A stretch of DNA of 64,000 bases, from the NCBI GenBank assembly GCA_030141605.1, contig JAQGDQ010000076.1:434001-498000 (forward strand). Reading direction: 5' to 3'. The stretch is from Tubiluchus corallicola (taxonomy: Eukaryota; Priapulida; Priapulimorpha; Priapulimorphida; Tubiluchidae). Positions 12,049-22,385 of the stretch are shown piece by piece (within the stretch, counting starts at the first letter, position 1; each line of letters opens with the position of its first letter). The position numbers and the translations under genes were made by a program. Below the pieces are notes generated by a model. That model was not told the origin of the DNA and did not search any database. It saw only the letters and a program-made list of their open reading frames with translations.

Positions 12049-13100
12049 CAATATAGCCTCGGGGTAATTTGAAAGTTTGAATTACCTCCACCAGTCCCAA
12101 ATTACCTTCTCATTTTCACCTAAGACCCTGTGCTGCAGATTATTGGAACATGGCAAAGCGTTACGTCACAACTGCATGTGATGTTCTAAAAGACGTAAAA
12201 AACGACAGATTGCTAACCCATATTAGAATGAAGGTTTAGTATTTTATTGTTCTGTATTGTCTCAGAAAACGTACGCGGATTTTATGAAGAAACTTTCTGT
12301 AATTATACAATCTTTGTAAGTCGTATATCAAAAAGCAAGTCGTATATCAAGAAGATTTAAAAATTCAGTATTCTTAAAATCAAGGACATTAACATGTCTA
12401 AAAATATTTGTTTTTATACAGACCGCAAATTATTTATTGCCAAATTTTTAAAACGATTTTTTGTTTGTAATAAAGGTATTCATCAGTATAAAATTACGCA
12501 GACAAATTATCGATTACCTTGTTCCTAATTAGAAAACTACAGCATTAAACATTTTAATCAAATGTGTACCATCGCATAAAATAAATTATATTCCGTTCAA
12601 ACATAGATAACATTAAATATAGTATATAATAAAATAATAATGCCGCGAAAACCCCAAAATCGTACATTTCAAAGTTAAAAAATATTACTTTATAATCTTT
12701 AAACTTGAATTTATTTTATTGTATAAATATATATTAGTATGTTACGTGGTTTTAGTTACTAATTAGAACACTCTAACTTTTTTGTGTGTTCACATGAATA
12801 TCATTAGTTATATAAGCTCTATGTTACACGAACATGTGACAAAACTACCTTTCGCGCAAAACTATTCCTGTAGCGCTCGAGAAATTGCACTTTTTCAATT
12901 GCAATGAGCTTGCATTTCGGTAAGCTGTTATTACCTAGAACTAAAATAATTTTAATGGTGCTGGGCTTTGTTTTTGGAAGGGGTAATTTGAAATTGGTGG
13001 TAATATTTCTAATCTAGTTGTTTCCCAGGAGCGGCTTTGAACCTGTTTAGTCTTGTCCCGCTAACTTAAGATTTGGTTTGAATTACCGTCGGCTATACTG
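12049..13100. mobile_element. Possible MITE-like element bounded by imperfect inverted repeats
   Basis: The left end (12,049-12,073) reads CAATATAGCCTCGGGGTAAT. The right end (13,076-13,100), read on the minus strand, is CAGTATAGCCGACGGTAATT. They agree at most positions over about 20 bases in inverted orientation. Both inner flanks repeat GGTAATTTGAA-type strings. No transposase frame is present and I could not identify a clear target-site duplication. Confidence 0.35.
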
Positions 13101-13961
13101 AATGGAGGGATATGGCACTACGCGCGAAATGTGTACATCATTTACCACTAAGTACTATCAAGTGGGTAAACATTAGTGGTTAGAAGCAACCATTCATAAA
13201 TTATTTAATCAAACCTGTACTAGTTTATTTTTTATGGCTGATGAGATTTGGCTAAGCTCAAAAGAAAATAATAAATAGATAAGTTAGTTATGTTACACGA
13301 ACGCGTGACTCTATATTGTGTGCTTTCAACTTTTACTGCTACTATGGTCAATGATACGCTGAATTTCCCAATAGTGTAAAACTTCACTTATTTATGGTTA
13401 AACCACTACAATATTCTAGGCCTAAAAATTATTGTTAAATATTTAAAAATATTGAGAGAATTTAACAGCACAACATTGTTTTGTAATTCTAACTGCAACA
13501 CTTATGTACGATTCAAAGCAAAATCGACTGGATTCAACCTATAATCTTATAAGACGAGAAGTCAAATCAGGAGAGATATCTTTGCTGCATTCGAAAGTGA
13601 ATATGTCCTAAAGCAAGTGCAACCGATCAGAAGCAGTCACCTATACACTTTAATAACCAGGCCTGGTACAGTTTAACTTTGGTCGCTAATTATAAATCGT
13701 AGTCACTCGACTGTCCGTCATTCCAGAATTAATTAAAGACTTTAATTGACGTTATAAAATCGCCAATTCAACGAGTTTAAATGTTTCTTACGAGACGTTT
13801 GTGTTTTAAACGTAACATTAATATAAATTTTCCATGCTATGCAGATAGGTTAACAGCACTGAATTTAAAACCTCACAAGTTAGAAGACGATGTTTTGACT
13901 TGAAATATGCGATTACCTAGTTGACTTAAATTTTGGTGAAGTCTTTGACTATGCAGTGTGG

Positions 13962-14068
13962 GTAAATACAAATACTAATGCTAATACCAAAACCAATCCC
14001 ATTACAAATACTAATACCAATACCAATACTAATACTAATACCAAAGGCAAAACTATTGATATAATAAT

Positions 14069-14099
<31 letters not shown>

Positions 14100-14128
14100 C
14101 TGTGCGTGCGTGCGTGCGTGCGTGCGTG
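13962..14128. repeat. Compound microsatellite (AATACT/AATACC)n, (TG)n, (GCGT)n
   Basis: Hexanucleotide-like AATACY units (13,967-14,045), then a run of TG (14,071-14,098), then GCGT units (14,103-14,128). Frames across it are low complexity and are rejected as genes. Confidence 0.9.
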
Positions 14129-14558
14129 TTTATGCAAGTGTTTCTCAAGTCCTGGTCTAAGGCCTAAGTGCTGCTACAAACAAGCAATCTTTACTGTTTA
14201 CAGAGACAGTTACAGAGTCTATTGGAAAGCATGACACACTGCTCGCTAAATTAGACACCTAAAGTATGTTTGTAAGACAATTGTGTAGAGTCGACTGAAA
14301 TAGAGCTAATTTCCAGCTCATATTTTTGCCTTTTTCTATGGTGATTTTTATTTAAAAGCACGCAATACGTGTACATTTTTAATCGCGTAACTATCAGCTG
14401 TTGGCTAAAAATTTCGGACGTCCTCTTTTTGAAAAATTAACTATTTGAATTGAGTGAGTGTCACTGAAATCGTGAGATAACCACAGAATCAGTTTATGTA
14501 TAAGGAATCATTAACCTAGCGATTAACTAACTAAAAGAAGATGGAGCTGAAAAATTGC

Positions 14559-14620
14559 GGATCAATCAGGAATTGAGTGTGCCGCGCATTCTCCCCATCG
14601 TAAAAGCCGCAGGAAGACGT
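14559..14620 (-). pseudogene. Damaged or non-canonical ZP-C exon candidate
   Basis: The minus strand reads TSSCGFYDGENARHTQFLID, the pattern expected between the 15.4-kb and 11.1-kb exons (ZP-C commonly has S-C-x-A/F-x-D-G, then L-I-D). A GC donor after GATCC would give exit phase 2, exactly what the 11.1-kb exon needs. However, no AG acceptor lies between the motif and an in-frame TAA 9 bases before the ACG codon. Possibilities are a sequence error, a lost splice site (null allele), a non-canonical intron, or coincidence. Confidence 0.4.
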
Positions 14621-15340
14621 AAATAATTAAAAGTGAATATCATCAACGCAGTCTTCCAGGCCAGATTAAGAACTCTATAGGCCGTAAACACTGAAAATGT
14701 TGTGGTACCCCCATATATGTATAATTTAGATTAAAAATAATGCTAAACAGTGAAATGAAATTTTATTCTTCGAAATGAAAAAAAAACTTGCAGTAAGATT
14801 TATTTACAGTAGTCGCATAGTCATACATCAACATCGTGTGACCATATACATACAGCCAAGAGCAACATTACCCTGTTTTCAGTATCCCCACATTTTTGTA
14901 AGGTAAGCATAACCAGCCTTGAAATATGTTATGACACATTATAATCAATCAACGTCATTATATGGACATTGAGCAGCTCAGGCTGTTCAGCTTACAAACA
15001 CAGAAACACAAGCATATTCCGGTATATTTTGCTCTGGGTAATTATTAGATTTGGAAAAACTGTGTGGGCCCTTCTTCCCTTGAGGCCCTAATAACGTGTT
15101 TATTTTGCTTAATGGTTAATCCAGGGCTGTTGTCTTGTTCCACGCTTGCAATAAGCCTGGTAACTTGCAAATGGTCTGCTGTGTTAGCTATCTGCAATTT
15201 ATGTATCCCATACAAATGGGCCGATAAGTTATTGGTGCAAAGAATTTGGTCTCTAATTTAAATCTTCGTTCGGCGTCTTTTTACAAAAGATTTTAGACTC
15301 TGATTTCTCACAGTTAAAGTAACCGTTTCTGCGCACTTAC

Positions 15341-15486
15341 TTGACCGTATCCAGGAAACGACGACTGTGCCAGGTTCTCCAATAGTAAAGCGATTCGTAT
15401 TCTCGGGATTCGCAAGTGTTCCAGGATTAACGTCCAGTTCCACGTCCGGTTTATCATCGTATGGAGCTCCATTGCTGTGTGGTGGG
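15341..15486 (-). CDS. ZP protein exon: start of ZP-C
   Basis: Entry phase 2 after TTATAATAG, exit phase 1 (TCAA|GTAAGT). It encodes 48 codons: a Pro/Asn/Asp-rich opening (PPHSNGAPYDDKP), then VELDVNPG and RFTIGEPGTVVVSW, which matches the first strand of ZP-C (the family's IGDPLTLxI motif). Confidence 0.78.
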
Positions 15487-15829
15487 CTATTATAATTGTT
15501 AAAACAATGCAATTTTTAAGTTGCTGTACAATTTTTGTGATAAAATCAATAAAATGTCGCTGAAGCGACTCTATAATTTCTAGCGACCAAAATGATGCAT
15601 TAGGTCTTTAATAAGGTATTACTTTTAACATTATCTGTGTCAGCTTGCAGAGCGAAAGTATTCTCTTCGCTAAAAACAATTAATGGAATACAATTCTTCG
15701 CATTTTTAACCGTTAAAATATTACAGGTTCGCGGTGCCGTTACGAAAAATAATGCAAGCGATCTACATAGACAGTACCATTTTTAATGATGGCCTAAAAA
15801 CTAGTAATCATATTATTTTAGGGCATACT

Positions 15830-16030
15830 TTTAATTTGTCATATAACACACATTACGTTGCAGTTACACATTATGTATGTAACATACATACTATGGCACT
15901 TTATATTACTCTACCTTATGTTGCTTTATGTACGATACGTTATCCCGGGTCATCTCTTATCTTATGTCATCCTGCAGTTTACGTTATGTTTCGAATATGT
16001 TTTGTACTACGTACATACATATTACACTGT
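15830..16030. repeat. Degenerate TTATGT/TACATA-rich simple sequence
   Basis: About 200 bases of irregularly repeated ttatgt, acatac and ttacgt words inside a ZP gene intron. Overlapping open frames here are by-products of composition. Confidence 0.5.
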
Positions 16031-16077
16031 ACAGTGTTCATTAGTTCATATAGTAAATATTTGCAAAAAAATCCTAC

Positions 16078-16213
16078 TTGTATCTAGCGTCGTCCTCAAT
16101 TCGCTTAATAACAAAGTGAGCTCCGTCATCTCTAGGATAAAGATGGTCATCTCCTTCTTCACTTGTGGCGTGACCATCGCCCAAGTAATAGGTTTGTGGA
16201 ATTTTGTGGTCAG
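16078..16213 (-). CDS. ZP protein exon: acidic/His linker
   Basis: Acceptor CTTACAG, entry phase 1, exit phase 2 (ACAA|GTAGGA), 44 whole codons. The correct frame is the one reading DHKIPQTYYLGDGHATSEE..HFVIKRIEDDARY; the longer uninterrupted frame over the same DNA is a shadow. Rich in Asp, Glu and His, it links the Cys-bearing linker exon to ZP-C. Phases match both neighbours. Confidence 0.7.
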
Positions 16214-16624
16214 CTGTAAGATAAATGGCAGATACTCGTCTCCATTAGTTACTTCTACAGCAGAACGATATACCATATAATAACTTCATGTCGAAAATAT
16301 GAACAGAAGAAAACATTCTACATGGAATAAAATTATAAGCAAGGCCCTAAAACACCCGAGAAACTGATTTGGAGAACAGTGAACACGAAGTCCAAGCAAA
16401 GTAAAAGACAACTGGCCTGTCGGTAACTGCAGAATTCTCGTTTAACTTTGCTGCGTTTGAAAGTGAAATAGTAGTGATGAAGAACCGGACGACTGCTGTT
16501 TAAAATTCCCCGATGATCACTTAAATTTAAAGGAAAACCGGACCCAATCTTAGACTGTAGGTCAAAACAATCTACTCCTTAAGATATTGAAAGGAAACAT
16601 ACTATTTTTTCAAAAATGACTTAC

Positions 16625-16860
16625 GTGAAAGAATTGTTACCACACGAACACAAGTTCGCGTTCGCGCCACTAGTTCTTCGTTGCTACATGCATTTTGCCA
16701 TTCGCTAGTTAGATGGGTACTAGCGCCTGCACTTCGGAAACGCATTGCATAAAAAACAGGTACTGTGCCTCTCAGTTCAGATGTGTTAGTTTCTGACGAA
16801 CTACTGACGACGGTAGTACTACTGACAGTTTCTGACGACAGCTCATGCGTGAGCACAGTG
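16625..16860 (-). CDS. ZP protein exon: Ser/Thr-rich linker
   Basis: Acceptor CAAATTTAG, entry phase 2, exit phase 1 (TTTCAC|GTAAGT), 78 codons. It opens with a Ser/Thr-rich, probably glycosylated stretch (ELSSETVSSTTVVSSSSETN), then VPVFYAMRFRSAG and a segment with two Cys (WQNAC, RTRTC). It lies between ZP-N and ZP-C. Entry agrees with the 79-bp exon at 16.9 kb and exit with the 16.2-kb exon. Confidence 0.68.
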
Positions 16861-16897
16861 CTAAATTTGAAATTTGAATTTTTATCTTAAAACTTAC

Positions 16898-16976
16898 CTA
16901 GTTTTAGTACAGCTCACTGAATATCTTACAGTAGCACTGTATTCCAATTTTCGTTTTCGTAAACACGCGCAACAAG
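16898..16976 (-). CDS. ZP protein exon: short Cys-rich linker exon
   Basis: A 79-bp exon predicted because the 17.5-kb exon leaves in phase 1 and the 16.8-kb exon enters in phase 2. This exon (length 1 mod 3) bridges them without a stop. It encodes 25 codons including KLEYSATVRYSVSCTKT. The donor CTAG|GTAAGT is strong; the acceptor ATGAG is weak, and a shorter 19-bp version starting after ATATTCAG also keeps frame. Confidence 0.5.
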
Positions 16977-17233
16977 CTCATAGAATATTTTTGCTTTTGA
17001 AAATTATGTTAATTCGTGATGTCATCAATAGTTGGGCTCGCCCGCCATTAAATAAGTTTTTAATCTATAATTTAATTATCAGAAACGGTTTTGCAGTATT
17101 AATTGTGTTAAAATGTGTACTATTTGTCGGATTTGAAAATGGGGTAGTATATGAAAAATCATACTGTCTTCCTTTAATAAAACACACGTGGCAACTCATT
17201 AGCAGGACCACTTGCTTTAGTTAGTTTACTTAC

Positions 17234-17513
17234 AAATCACGTAATCAGGATGTATTCCTGGTCCATGAAAACTCGGGCCATTCCCCTTTTGATATCCCCC
17301 GCCTCCTCCTCCGCGGTGGCTTCCGCCTCCTCCGTGCCCGCCCACGCGTGCCTGCAGAGGTGCCGAATTGAACCGCTGCCGTATTTGGGATGGCACTGTG
17401 CATTCAACAGGAAAAGCGCGGTCCTCGGCACCAAGGACATCATTGGAGTTCATTTTTATTACGATCTTGTTTGTGAATCTATGATCCCTTAATCCTGGTT
17501 TTTGGTATGTGAA
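17234..17513 (-). CDS. ZP protein exon: second half of ZP-N with Gly/His-rich insert
   Basis: Acceptor TTCTCGCAG, entry phase 0, exit phase 1 (ATTT|GTAAGT). The first part is ZP-N-like: FTYQKPG, NKIVIKMNSND, then EDRAFPVEC, the family's conserved DxxxxVxC ending. After TVPSQIRQRF comes a Gly/His/Ser-rich insert (ARVGGHGGGGSHRGGGGGGY) ending HPDYVI. The insert resembles the Gly-rich runs of the 10.1-kb and 20.0-kb exons. Confidence 0.8.
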
Positions 17514-17712
17514 CTGCGAGAATAAAGTAACAAAAGCTTTATTTGAGGACATCGTACGCGGTTTCCTGAAAGTTATTCATCGATAAACTCTCAAAATAAA
17601 AAAACGTTAGATACCATTTCCAGAGTTTTCAATTCAAAACTTAACTATCGGTGCCGTTAGAACAAATAATATTACTATGTATCCGTTACGTCGTCAAAAT
17701 CATGTGGTGTAA

Positions 17713-17734
17713 GTATATATATATATATATATAT
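17713..17734. repeat. (TA)n microsatellite
   Basis: A run of TA dinucleotides just downstream (minus strand) of the 17.9-kb exon donor, so length changes could affect splicing distance. Confidence 0.85.
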
Positions 17735-17738
17735 GTAC

Positions 17739-17941
17739 CTGTTGGATTTCCTGTTTTGTTCCACATCCATTGATTGGAATGCTCAAGTGGATTACGCTGG
17801 ATCCTGCGCCGTTAACCATGCAGTTTGCGTTGCCGTAATCTCTGCTGGTGTAGACGAGACCATAAAAAGGCCCTTTTGTTTGTATTACAACTTCCATTGT
17901 CTGCCGTTTGTTGTTGTAAACTTTGCATTTCACATCTACGG
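17739..17941 (-). CDS. ZP protein exon: ZP-N core
   Basis: Acceptor TTTAAATAG, entry phase 1, exit phase 0 (CAACAG|GTACAT), 67 codons. It reads VDVKCKVYNNKRQTMEVVIQ, then GPFYGLVYTSRDYGNANCMV, then GAGSSVIHLSIPINGCGT. This is the classic invertebrate ZP-N order: C-x-V, M-x-V-x-V, F-x-G-x-V-Y, Cys, L-x-I-P, CGT. ZP-N drives polymerisation of ZP matrix proteins. Confidence 0.9.
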
Positions 17942-18962
17942 CTATTTAAAAAAGGCCAGAAAGATTGAAGAATGATAAAGCCACATAAACGAACAGTCGG
18001 TACTTTTGTTCTTGTACATTTAGAGTTTAGAAAGCAGCATTTGATTTAGAACACATTTGCAGGCCTTTTCGTCTATACTGGCATTACTGCATTCATCGAA
18101 TTCATTTGAAATTTTGAATATTCTACTTGTCAGGATTGATTCTGACTTTCTGTTAGATATCCCGCAATAAACATCGAATTTTTTTATTTTTTAATTAAAA
18201 AGTAACAACGGTTTTGCTGTATACCAGCAGTCATTATCAGATATGAATTTAAACAAATTAATTTTTAATTGTGGCATTTATAACAAATTAATATCCTTTT
18301 GTTGTATTAAGAACTTGAAATCTTTAGAAATGTCAAATTTGCTAATGTAACCCTGCAACGAGAACCGATTGAACGCGAACGTGAAGTATAATATATTTGT
18401 CACGTAATTAGCGATAATTGTAAAGATGATGCTGATAATTTAAATCAGTTGCGCCTGTTTTATATTAGATCTAATGATCTTTAGTTTTTGCTCTGCTATT
18501 TAAATCTTATTGTTCATCTTTTAACTGTTCAAACCGCTGGATCACTTTTAATCTTGGCACTACTAGGAAATTAAAAGCGGCCTACACTTTGCATTGACGA
18601 AGTTGTTTACCGTTTGTTTGCCTACGTTAACCATGCAGGGCACCACAGCATTTACAATATGCGCTGAAAATGACTGTAATCATTTTAAAGTCATTTTATG
18701 TAAAAATACTTATAGCTTTCGTCAGCGAGTTTTAAAATCAAGCAGTGAAGTCATACGTAGTTTTATTCCTAATACTGAAATACTGATGTCATTTTAACTA
18801 TGTGTATTTTTGTCCAGTGCGATTAGCCACTTACTAACCCTTTTTTATATATTTAGCTTACTTATTCTCTGTTCTTTGTGTAAATATTTATTTTATTTGT
18901 CTTTGATTTTTAATTAGGCTCTGCATATCGTTCTATAATACTTATTATGTACTGACATAAAT

Positions 18963-18988
18963 ATAAAATAAAATAAAATAAAATAAAA
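18963..18988. repeat. (AAAAT)n microsatellite
   Basis: Five units of AAAAT/AATAA in the intron between the 19.6-kb and 17.9-kb ZP exons. The rest of 17,942-19,523 is non-coding AT-rich sequence. Confidence 0.85.
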
Positions 18989-19189
18989 CTCTTGGTACAA
19001 ACACTTAAAGTTATTTTAGCGTATATGCCGCGCATAGTTACATGTTGAAGTAGCTTTCATTTAGGTAAATGTTTTAGGTTTTTTAAGGTTTTTGTACTGA
19101 AATAAATATAAACTAATCTGACTTTGTGTTTGTGAAACTTTAAGTTGAGCTCAACGCAAATGGATGTCAAACTCAGTGTTTCCCGGTTT

Positions 19190-19252
19190 TTCGTGTGTGT
19201 GTTTGTGTGTGTGTGCGTGCGTGCGTGCGTGTGTGTGTGTGCGTGTGTGTTA
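19190..19252. repeat. (TG)n/(CGTG)n microsatellite
   Basis: TG-rich run interrupted by GCGTGCGTGCGTG. Intronic. Confidence 0.9.
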
Positions 19253-19523
19253 GGCTTTATTTTCTAAACATTAATGGCAGTTTCGCTTACATGTGAAGTG
19301 TCTGTAACAACGAAAAAATTAAACACGTTTTATTTTTCAGCGAAAATAATTTAGTTTCGTTTTTTAGCGTTTTGCAACGGAATTTCTTTATTGTTTACTT
19401 GGTTGATGGCCAGTTGATGATGTATGAAACACAACGACTAGTTTTAATTTTTTTAAAAAAATATCTATATTACTATATGTCGTAGTAACAATAATACTTA
19501 TATAATTATTTCGTTTAACTTAC

Positions 19524-19641
19524 ATTTAACAATAGAGCCGGGTTTCCAACTTCGCCCACGTGAATTAAAGTAATCACCACTGCGAGAAAAACTTCCTGCT
19601 CGCTGTAAGTCTGACTGGTATTGAGAGTTAACCAAACACAC
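19524..19641 (-). CDS. ZP protein exon: pre-ZP segment
   Basis: Acceptor TTTCTCTACAG, entry phase 0, exit phase 1 (AAAT|GTAAGT). Its 39 codons begin VCLVNSQYQSDLQRAG and end RGRSWKPGSIVK, leading directly into the ZP-N exon. It has one Cys and many Ser, Arg and Gly residues. Its entry phase does not match a visible donor in the 20.0-kb exon, so a small exon may lie between, or the 20.0-kb donor is unusual. Confidence 0.65.
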
Positions 19642-19933
19642 CTGTAGAGAAATAACACAGTTTAGTTACTGACTCTCAAACTATTCAGTAGGGTTTATTT
19701 CAGGTCCTCAATTTCTATCAGTACATAAGCCAGGTATTTATTAGGCATTATTAAAGTGAAATGGACTTCACAGGAGTAACGATTTTACATTTCAGATGAT
19801 GACCTTGACCACTGGTAACGCCTGATATATTCAGCATTTTATATGTTTCCTTGCCGAGATCATCACTAATTCAACAAAATCTTTAGTTTTGTTTTTTTAT
19901 GCATATTTTGTATTCCCAACAATTTTCCTTGAC

Positions 19934-20039
19934 CATGACCAGGATGATCACCGCCACCATCACTACTTCCGTCACTAGCACTACCGCCAGCACCTGCACC
20001 ACCACCATCACTATCAACGATTCTATGGCACTGCTGGTG
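19934..20039 (-). CDS. ZP protein exon: Gly/Ser/Asp-rich N-terminal region (3' end approximate)
   Basis: Acceptor TTTCCTGCACAG, entry phase 0, matching the signal-peptide exon. It reads HQQCHRIVDSDGGGAGAGG, then SASDGSSDGGGDHPGHG. Composition resembles the Gly/His-rich inserts elsewhere in this protein. The 3' limit is uncertain: GT candidates at 19,933 and nearby leave phase 1, whereas the next recognised exon enters in phase 0. The frame itself stays open to 19,866. Confidence 0.55.
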
Positions 20040-20099
20040 CTGTGCAGGAAACGGTAAAATCATTTTGGTCAAATAGTGTCGTTTTTCTATTAGAAATTG

Positions 20100-22316
20100 A
20101 CCGAGGTCTTAATTAATTTTACTCATAGGTGTGTAACAAAATTATACAAACACTAATCAGGAGTTAACCTGTCATCATGTCGCATTTATGTATTGTTTAT
20201 AGATATCATAACTCCCCTATTCTACTCAGAGTTTGTTTGTGTTTCTTGTGTGTTTTTCTGCAGTTATATTAACAAAAAGATTTGACACTTTAATAATATG
20301 CACAGATTGCACTGCACGAGATCCAGCACTCAGAAGCAAAACTTACGTAGTATAGATAATTGTGGCAGCACAGGGACCTATATCATTATCAAACATAATT
20401 GAACAAGATTACTGTATTTGCCATGTTCGAGTGTGTATGCATGCTTCCCTAACGAACTAAACAGGCAGTGGAGCGCAGCGTGTCAGAATGAACCATACAT
20501 AGCCAGTTTCCCTGGCAGTTATGTATCCATTTATTGAGTAGAGTCGACGTTGCTTAAGTTTGATCTCTAAGTACTATACACAGCGCTCGGCCAGAAATCT
20601 TGGGATATGTGGCGAGATATTTTATCTAGTTTGCGTGATAAGTTTAATTGATAAATTCTGTATTCTTATATTTGCAGTTTGTCCAGGTTGTTAACTACCT
20701 TAGGGAACGGTCTTCCCTGTCAGACAATTAGTCAGTCAATTCTTATTAATGTAAATAAATTTAAAAAATGATTCATTGACAATTCTGGTAGTCTACTATT
20801 AAAAAATAGTTAATCAGTTACAACTTCCACACAAAATTACCAGAATTCTTTACTGACCGTCATTACGTTTATATTTTAAATCTCACCAAAGCATCAATGG
20901 GAATGCCTGACCCTTCACTTCCTTGTTGAAATTCTTTAAGAGGGTGACCTCTTTCTTTTTAACAGTCATTACGAAGTCTTAACCTAGATTGATTCTTTGA
21001 GCTAGTTAAATATTTTACTTTCTATTGACAATAGCAATTTCACAGTTAAATTTTAAGACTGATTTGTGGGAGTAGTGTGATAGCCTGGTATGGAGAACGC
21101 GGCTATCACCCTATATCTCACAAGTGATGATCGTAGAGAGTAGTAGTAATGAACAAACAATGTATTGAAAATATTCAGTGTATACAGGGAAAATTTATTG
21201 TTTTACACAATAACTTATATTTTTTAATATATTTCAGTATTTTGCACTTAGAACTCAGCACTTAACGGTAGTGCCTATTCAATACAGACAGTTGTAATGG
21301 GACTGGAATCTCGTTACTGACACTTGTCTTCTATGATGGGGCAATGAACTGGAGAGGTGTCTTATGTTCAGATACGAATGCACACAGGAATAATAGCTGC
21401 GATCAATATGGCAGATAAAATCGTGCAGAAGTACTTTTCTTACCGTTCACCCATCACTTTGCTGATCAGGCTTGGCATTACTTTTACTTCAATCCATTTA
21501 AAATAAATAAAAGTTTATATACATTACTTTAACTTTGCGCACGCAGCAATCATTCGGCTGTCTATCTCCCCCTTTTATTACTATTATGGTGCCATAAATT
21601 TGGAACAACGCAAACACTTAATATCGTACTTGTTTGTTGACTGAGAAACGCGCTGATTTTTGCGTAGGCCTGCCAAACAGAAAATTTGTGTTTGCCAGCC
21701 ACTTAATTTCTGACAGTTGATTTATTGGATTTTAATCAGGAATTTAATAATAGTTTGATTAGAGTGTGTAAATTGTGTCGTAAAACATAATTACATGGGA
21801 CAGGAAGGATAATGGGGGAAGAGTGGAAATGATTTTAAGTCTACCAGTGCAACAATGATTTGAGGATTAACTAATGGCTATATATTTACAATCTTTTTGG
21901 CAATTGTCGTCTCTGCTCGCACCACCCCTCTGGCGGTGCGGACTCCAACTGCTTTATCTAATCCTGTTTGACGCGCAAGCTATCAAGTGATGCAATATCT
22001 CACGTTTTCGGATAAAATCTAGGAGACCAAATCAGACTCAACAATCAGCATTCTTTTTAGCAGAATCTAAACTAAGTTTGTCTGTATTTAATTTTAATTC
22101 CAAATTGTAAATGTAATTATGTCTAAAAGCTTGCAGGGATTACGTCTGGATATTTTTAATTTATATTGGTATAAATTGTACAGCTTGAACAGCGTATCGA
22201 CGATGTATTGACAACAACTAAACTATAATTATTGTCCATATTACAACTGCAGCTGTGCACATGTATTTCACAACAATTCTTACGAACTTTACCAATAGCC
22301 TTGATCAGATACTTAC
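20100..22316. other. Intron between signal-peptide exon and Gly-rich exon
   Basis: Non-coding, AT-rich, no repeats or RNA genes recognised. A small additional exon cannot be excluded. Confidence 0.45.
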
Positions 22317-22385
22317 CCCTAAGAACAATAAAATGTATAATGAAACCAGCTTCATTGTACCTCGTCTCGAAAAAGCACTTATACC
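22317..22385 (-). CDS. ZP protein first coding exon: signal peptide
   Basis: The minus strand has a strong acceptor (CTCTTTTCTTTACAG), then 30 bases of leader, ATG at 22,353-22,355, and MKLVSLYILLFLG, a typical signal-peptide start, up to the donor GGG|GTAAGT in phase 0. Only 22,317-22,355 is coding. The acceptor so close before the start codon means that the gene has an upstream non-coding exon or receives a trans-spliced leader. The 20.0-kb exon enters in phase 0, consistent with direct joining. Confidence 0.7.

Larger units (their letters stand above)
11140..14558. other. Long ZP gene intron
   Basis: AT-rich and without a convincing exon. It holds the tRNA-like pseudogene (11.5 kb), an inverted-repeat-bounded block (12.05-13.10 kb) and a compound microsatellite (13.97-14.13 kb). 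Confidence 0.5.
9565..22385 (-). other. ZP-domain transmembrane protein gene (gene span)
   Basis: A minus-strand gene of at least 12 exons, assembled by matching splice phases. The order on the protein is: signal peptide (22.3 kb); Gly/Ser/Asp-rich stretch (20.0 kb); a Cys-containing pre-ZP exon (19.6 kb); ZP-N (17.9 and 17.5 kb) with a Gly/His-rich insert; two linker exons (16.9 and 16.8 kb); an acidic His-rich exon (16.2 kb); ZP-C (15.4 and 11.1 kb); a Gly/His-rich exon with RRKRS (10.1 kb); and a transmembrane helix with short basic tail (9.6 kb). ZP proteins of this invertebrate cuticlin-like layout are secreted or membrane-tethered, are cut at a furin-type site before the helix, and polymerise into apical extracellular matrix. 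Two joints are unresolved: 20.0 to 19.6 kb, and 15.4 to 11.1 kb, where a ZP-C exon is lacking. Confidence 0.8.

Noticed and set aside
15858-16280. 140-codon plus-strand frame
   Set aside because: Lies over TTATGT-rich simple sequence and opposite the 16.2-kb ZP exon. No resemblance to proteins.
17250-17492. Plus-strand frame over the ZP Gly/His exon
   Set aside because: Shadow of the minus-strand exon, which has matched splice phases and ZP homology.
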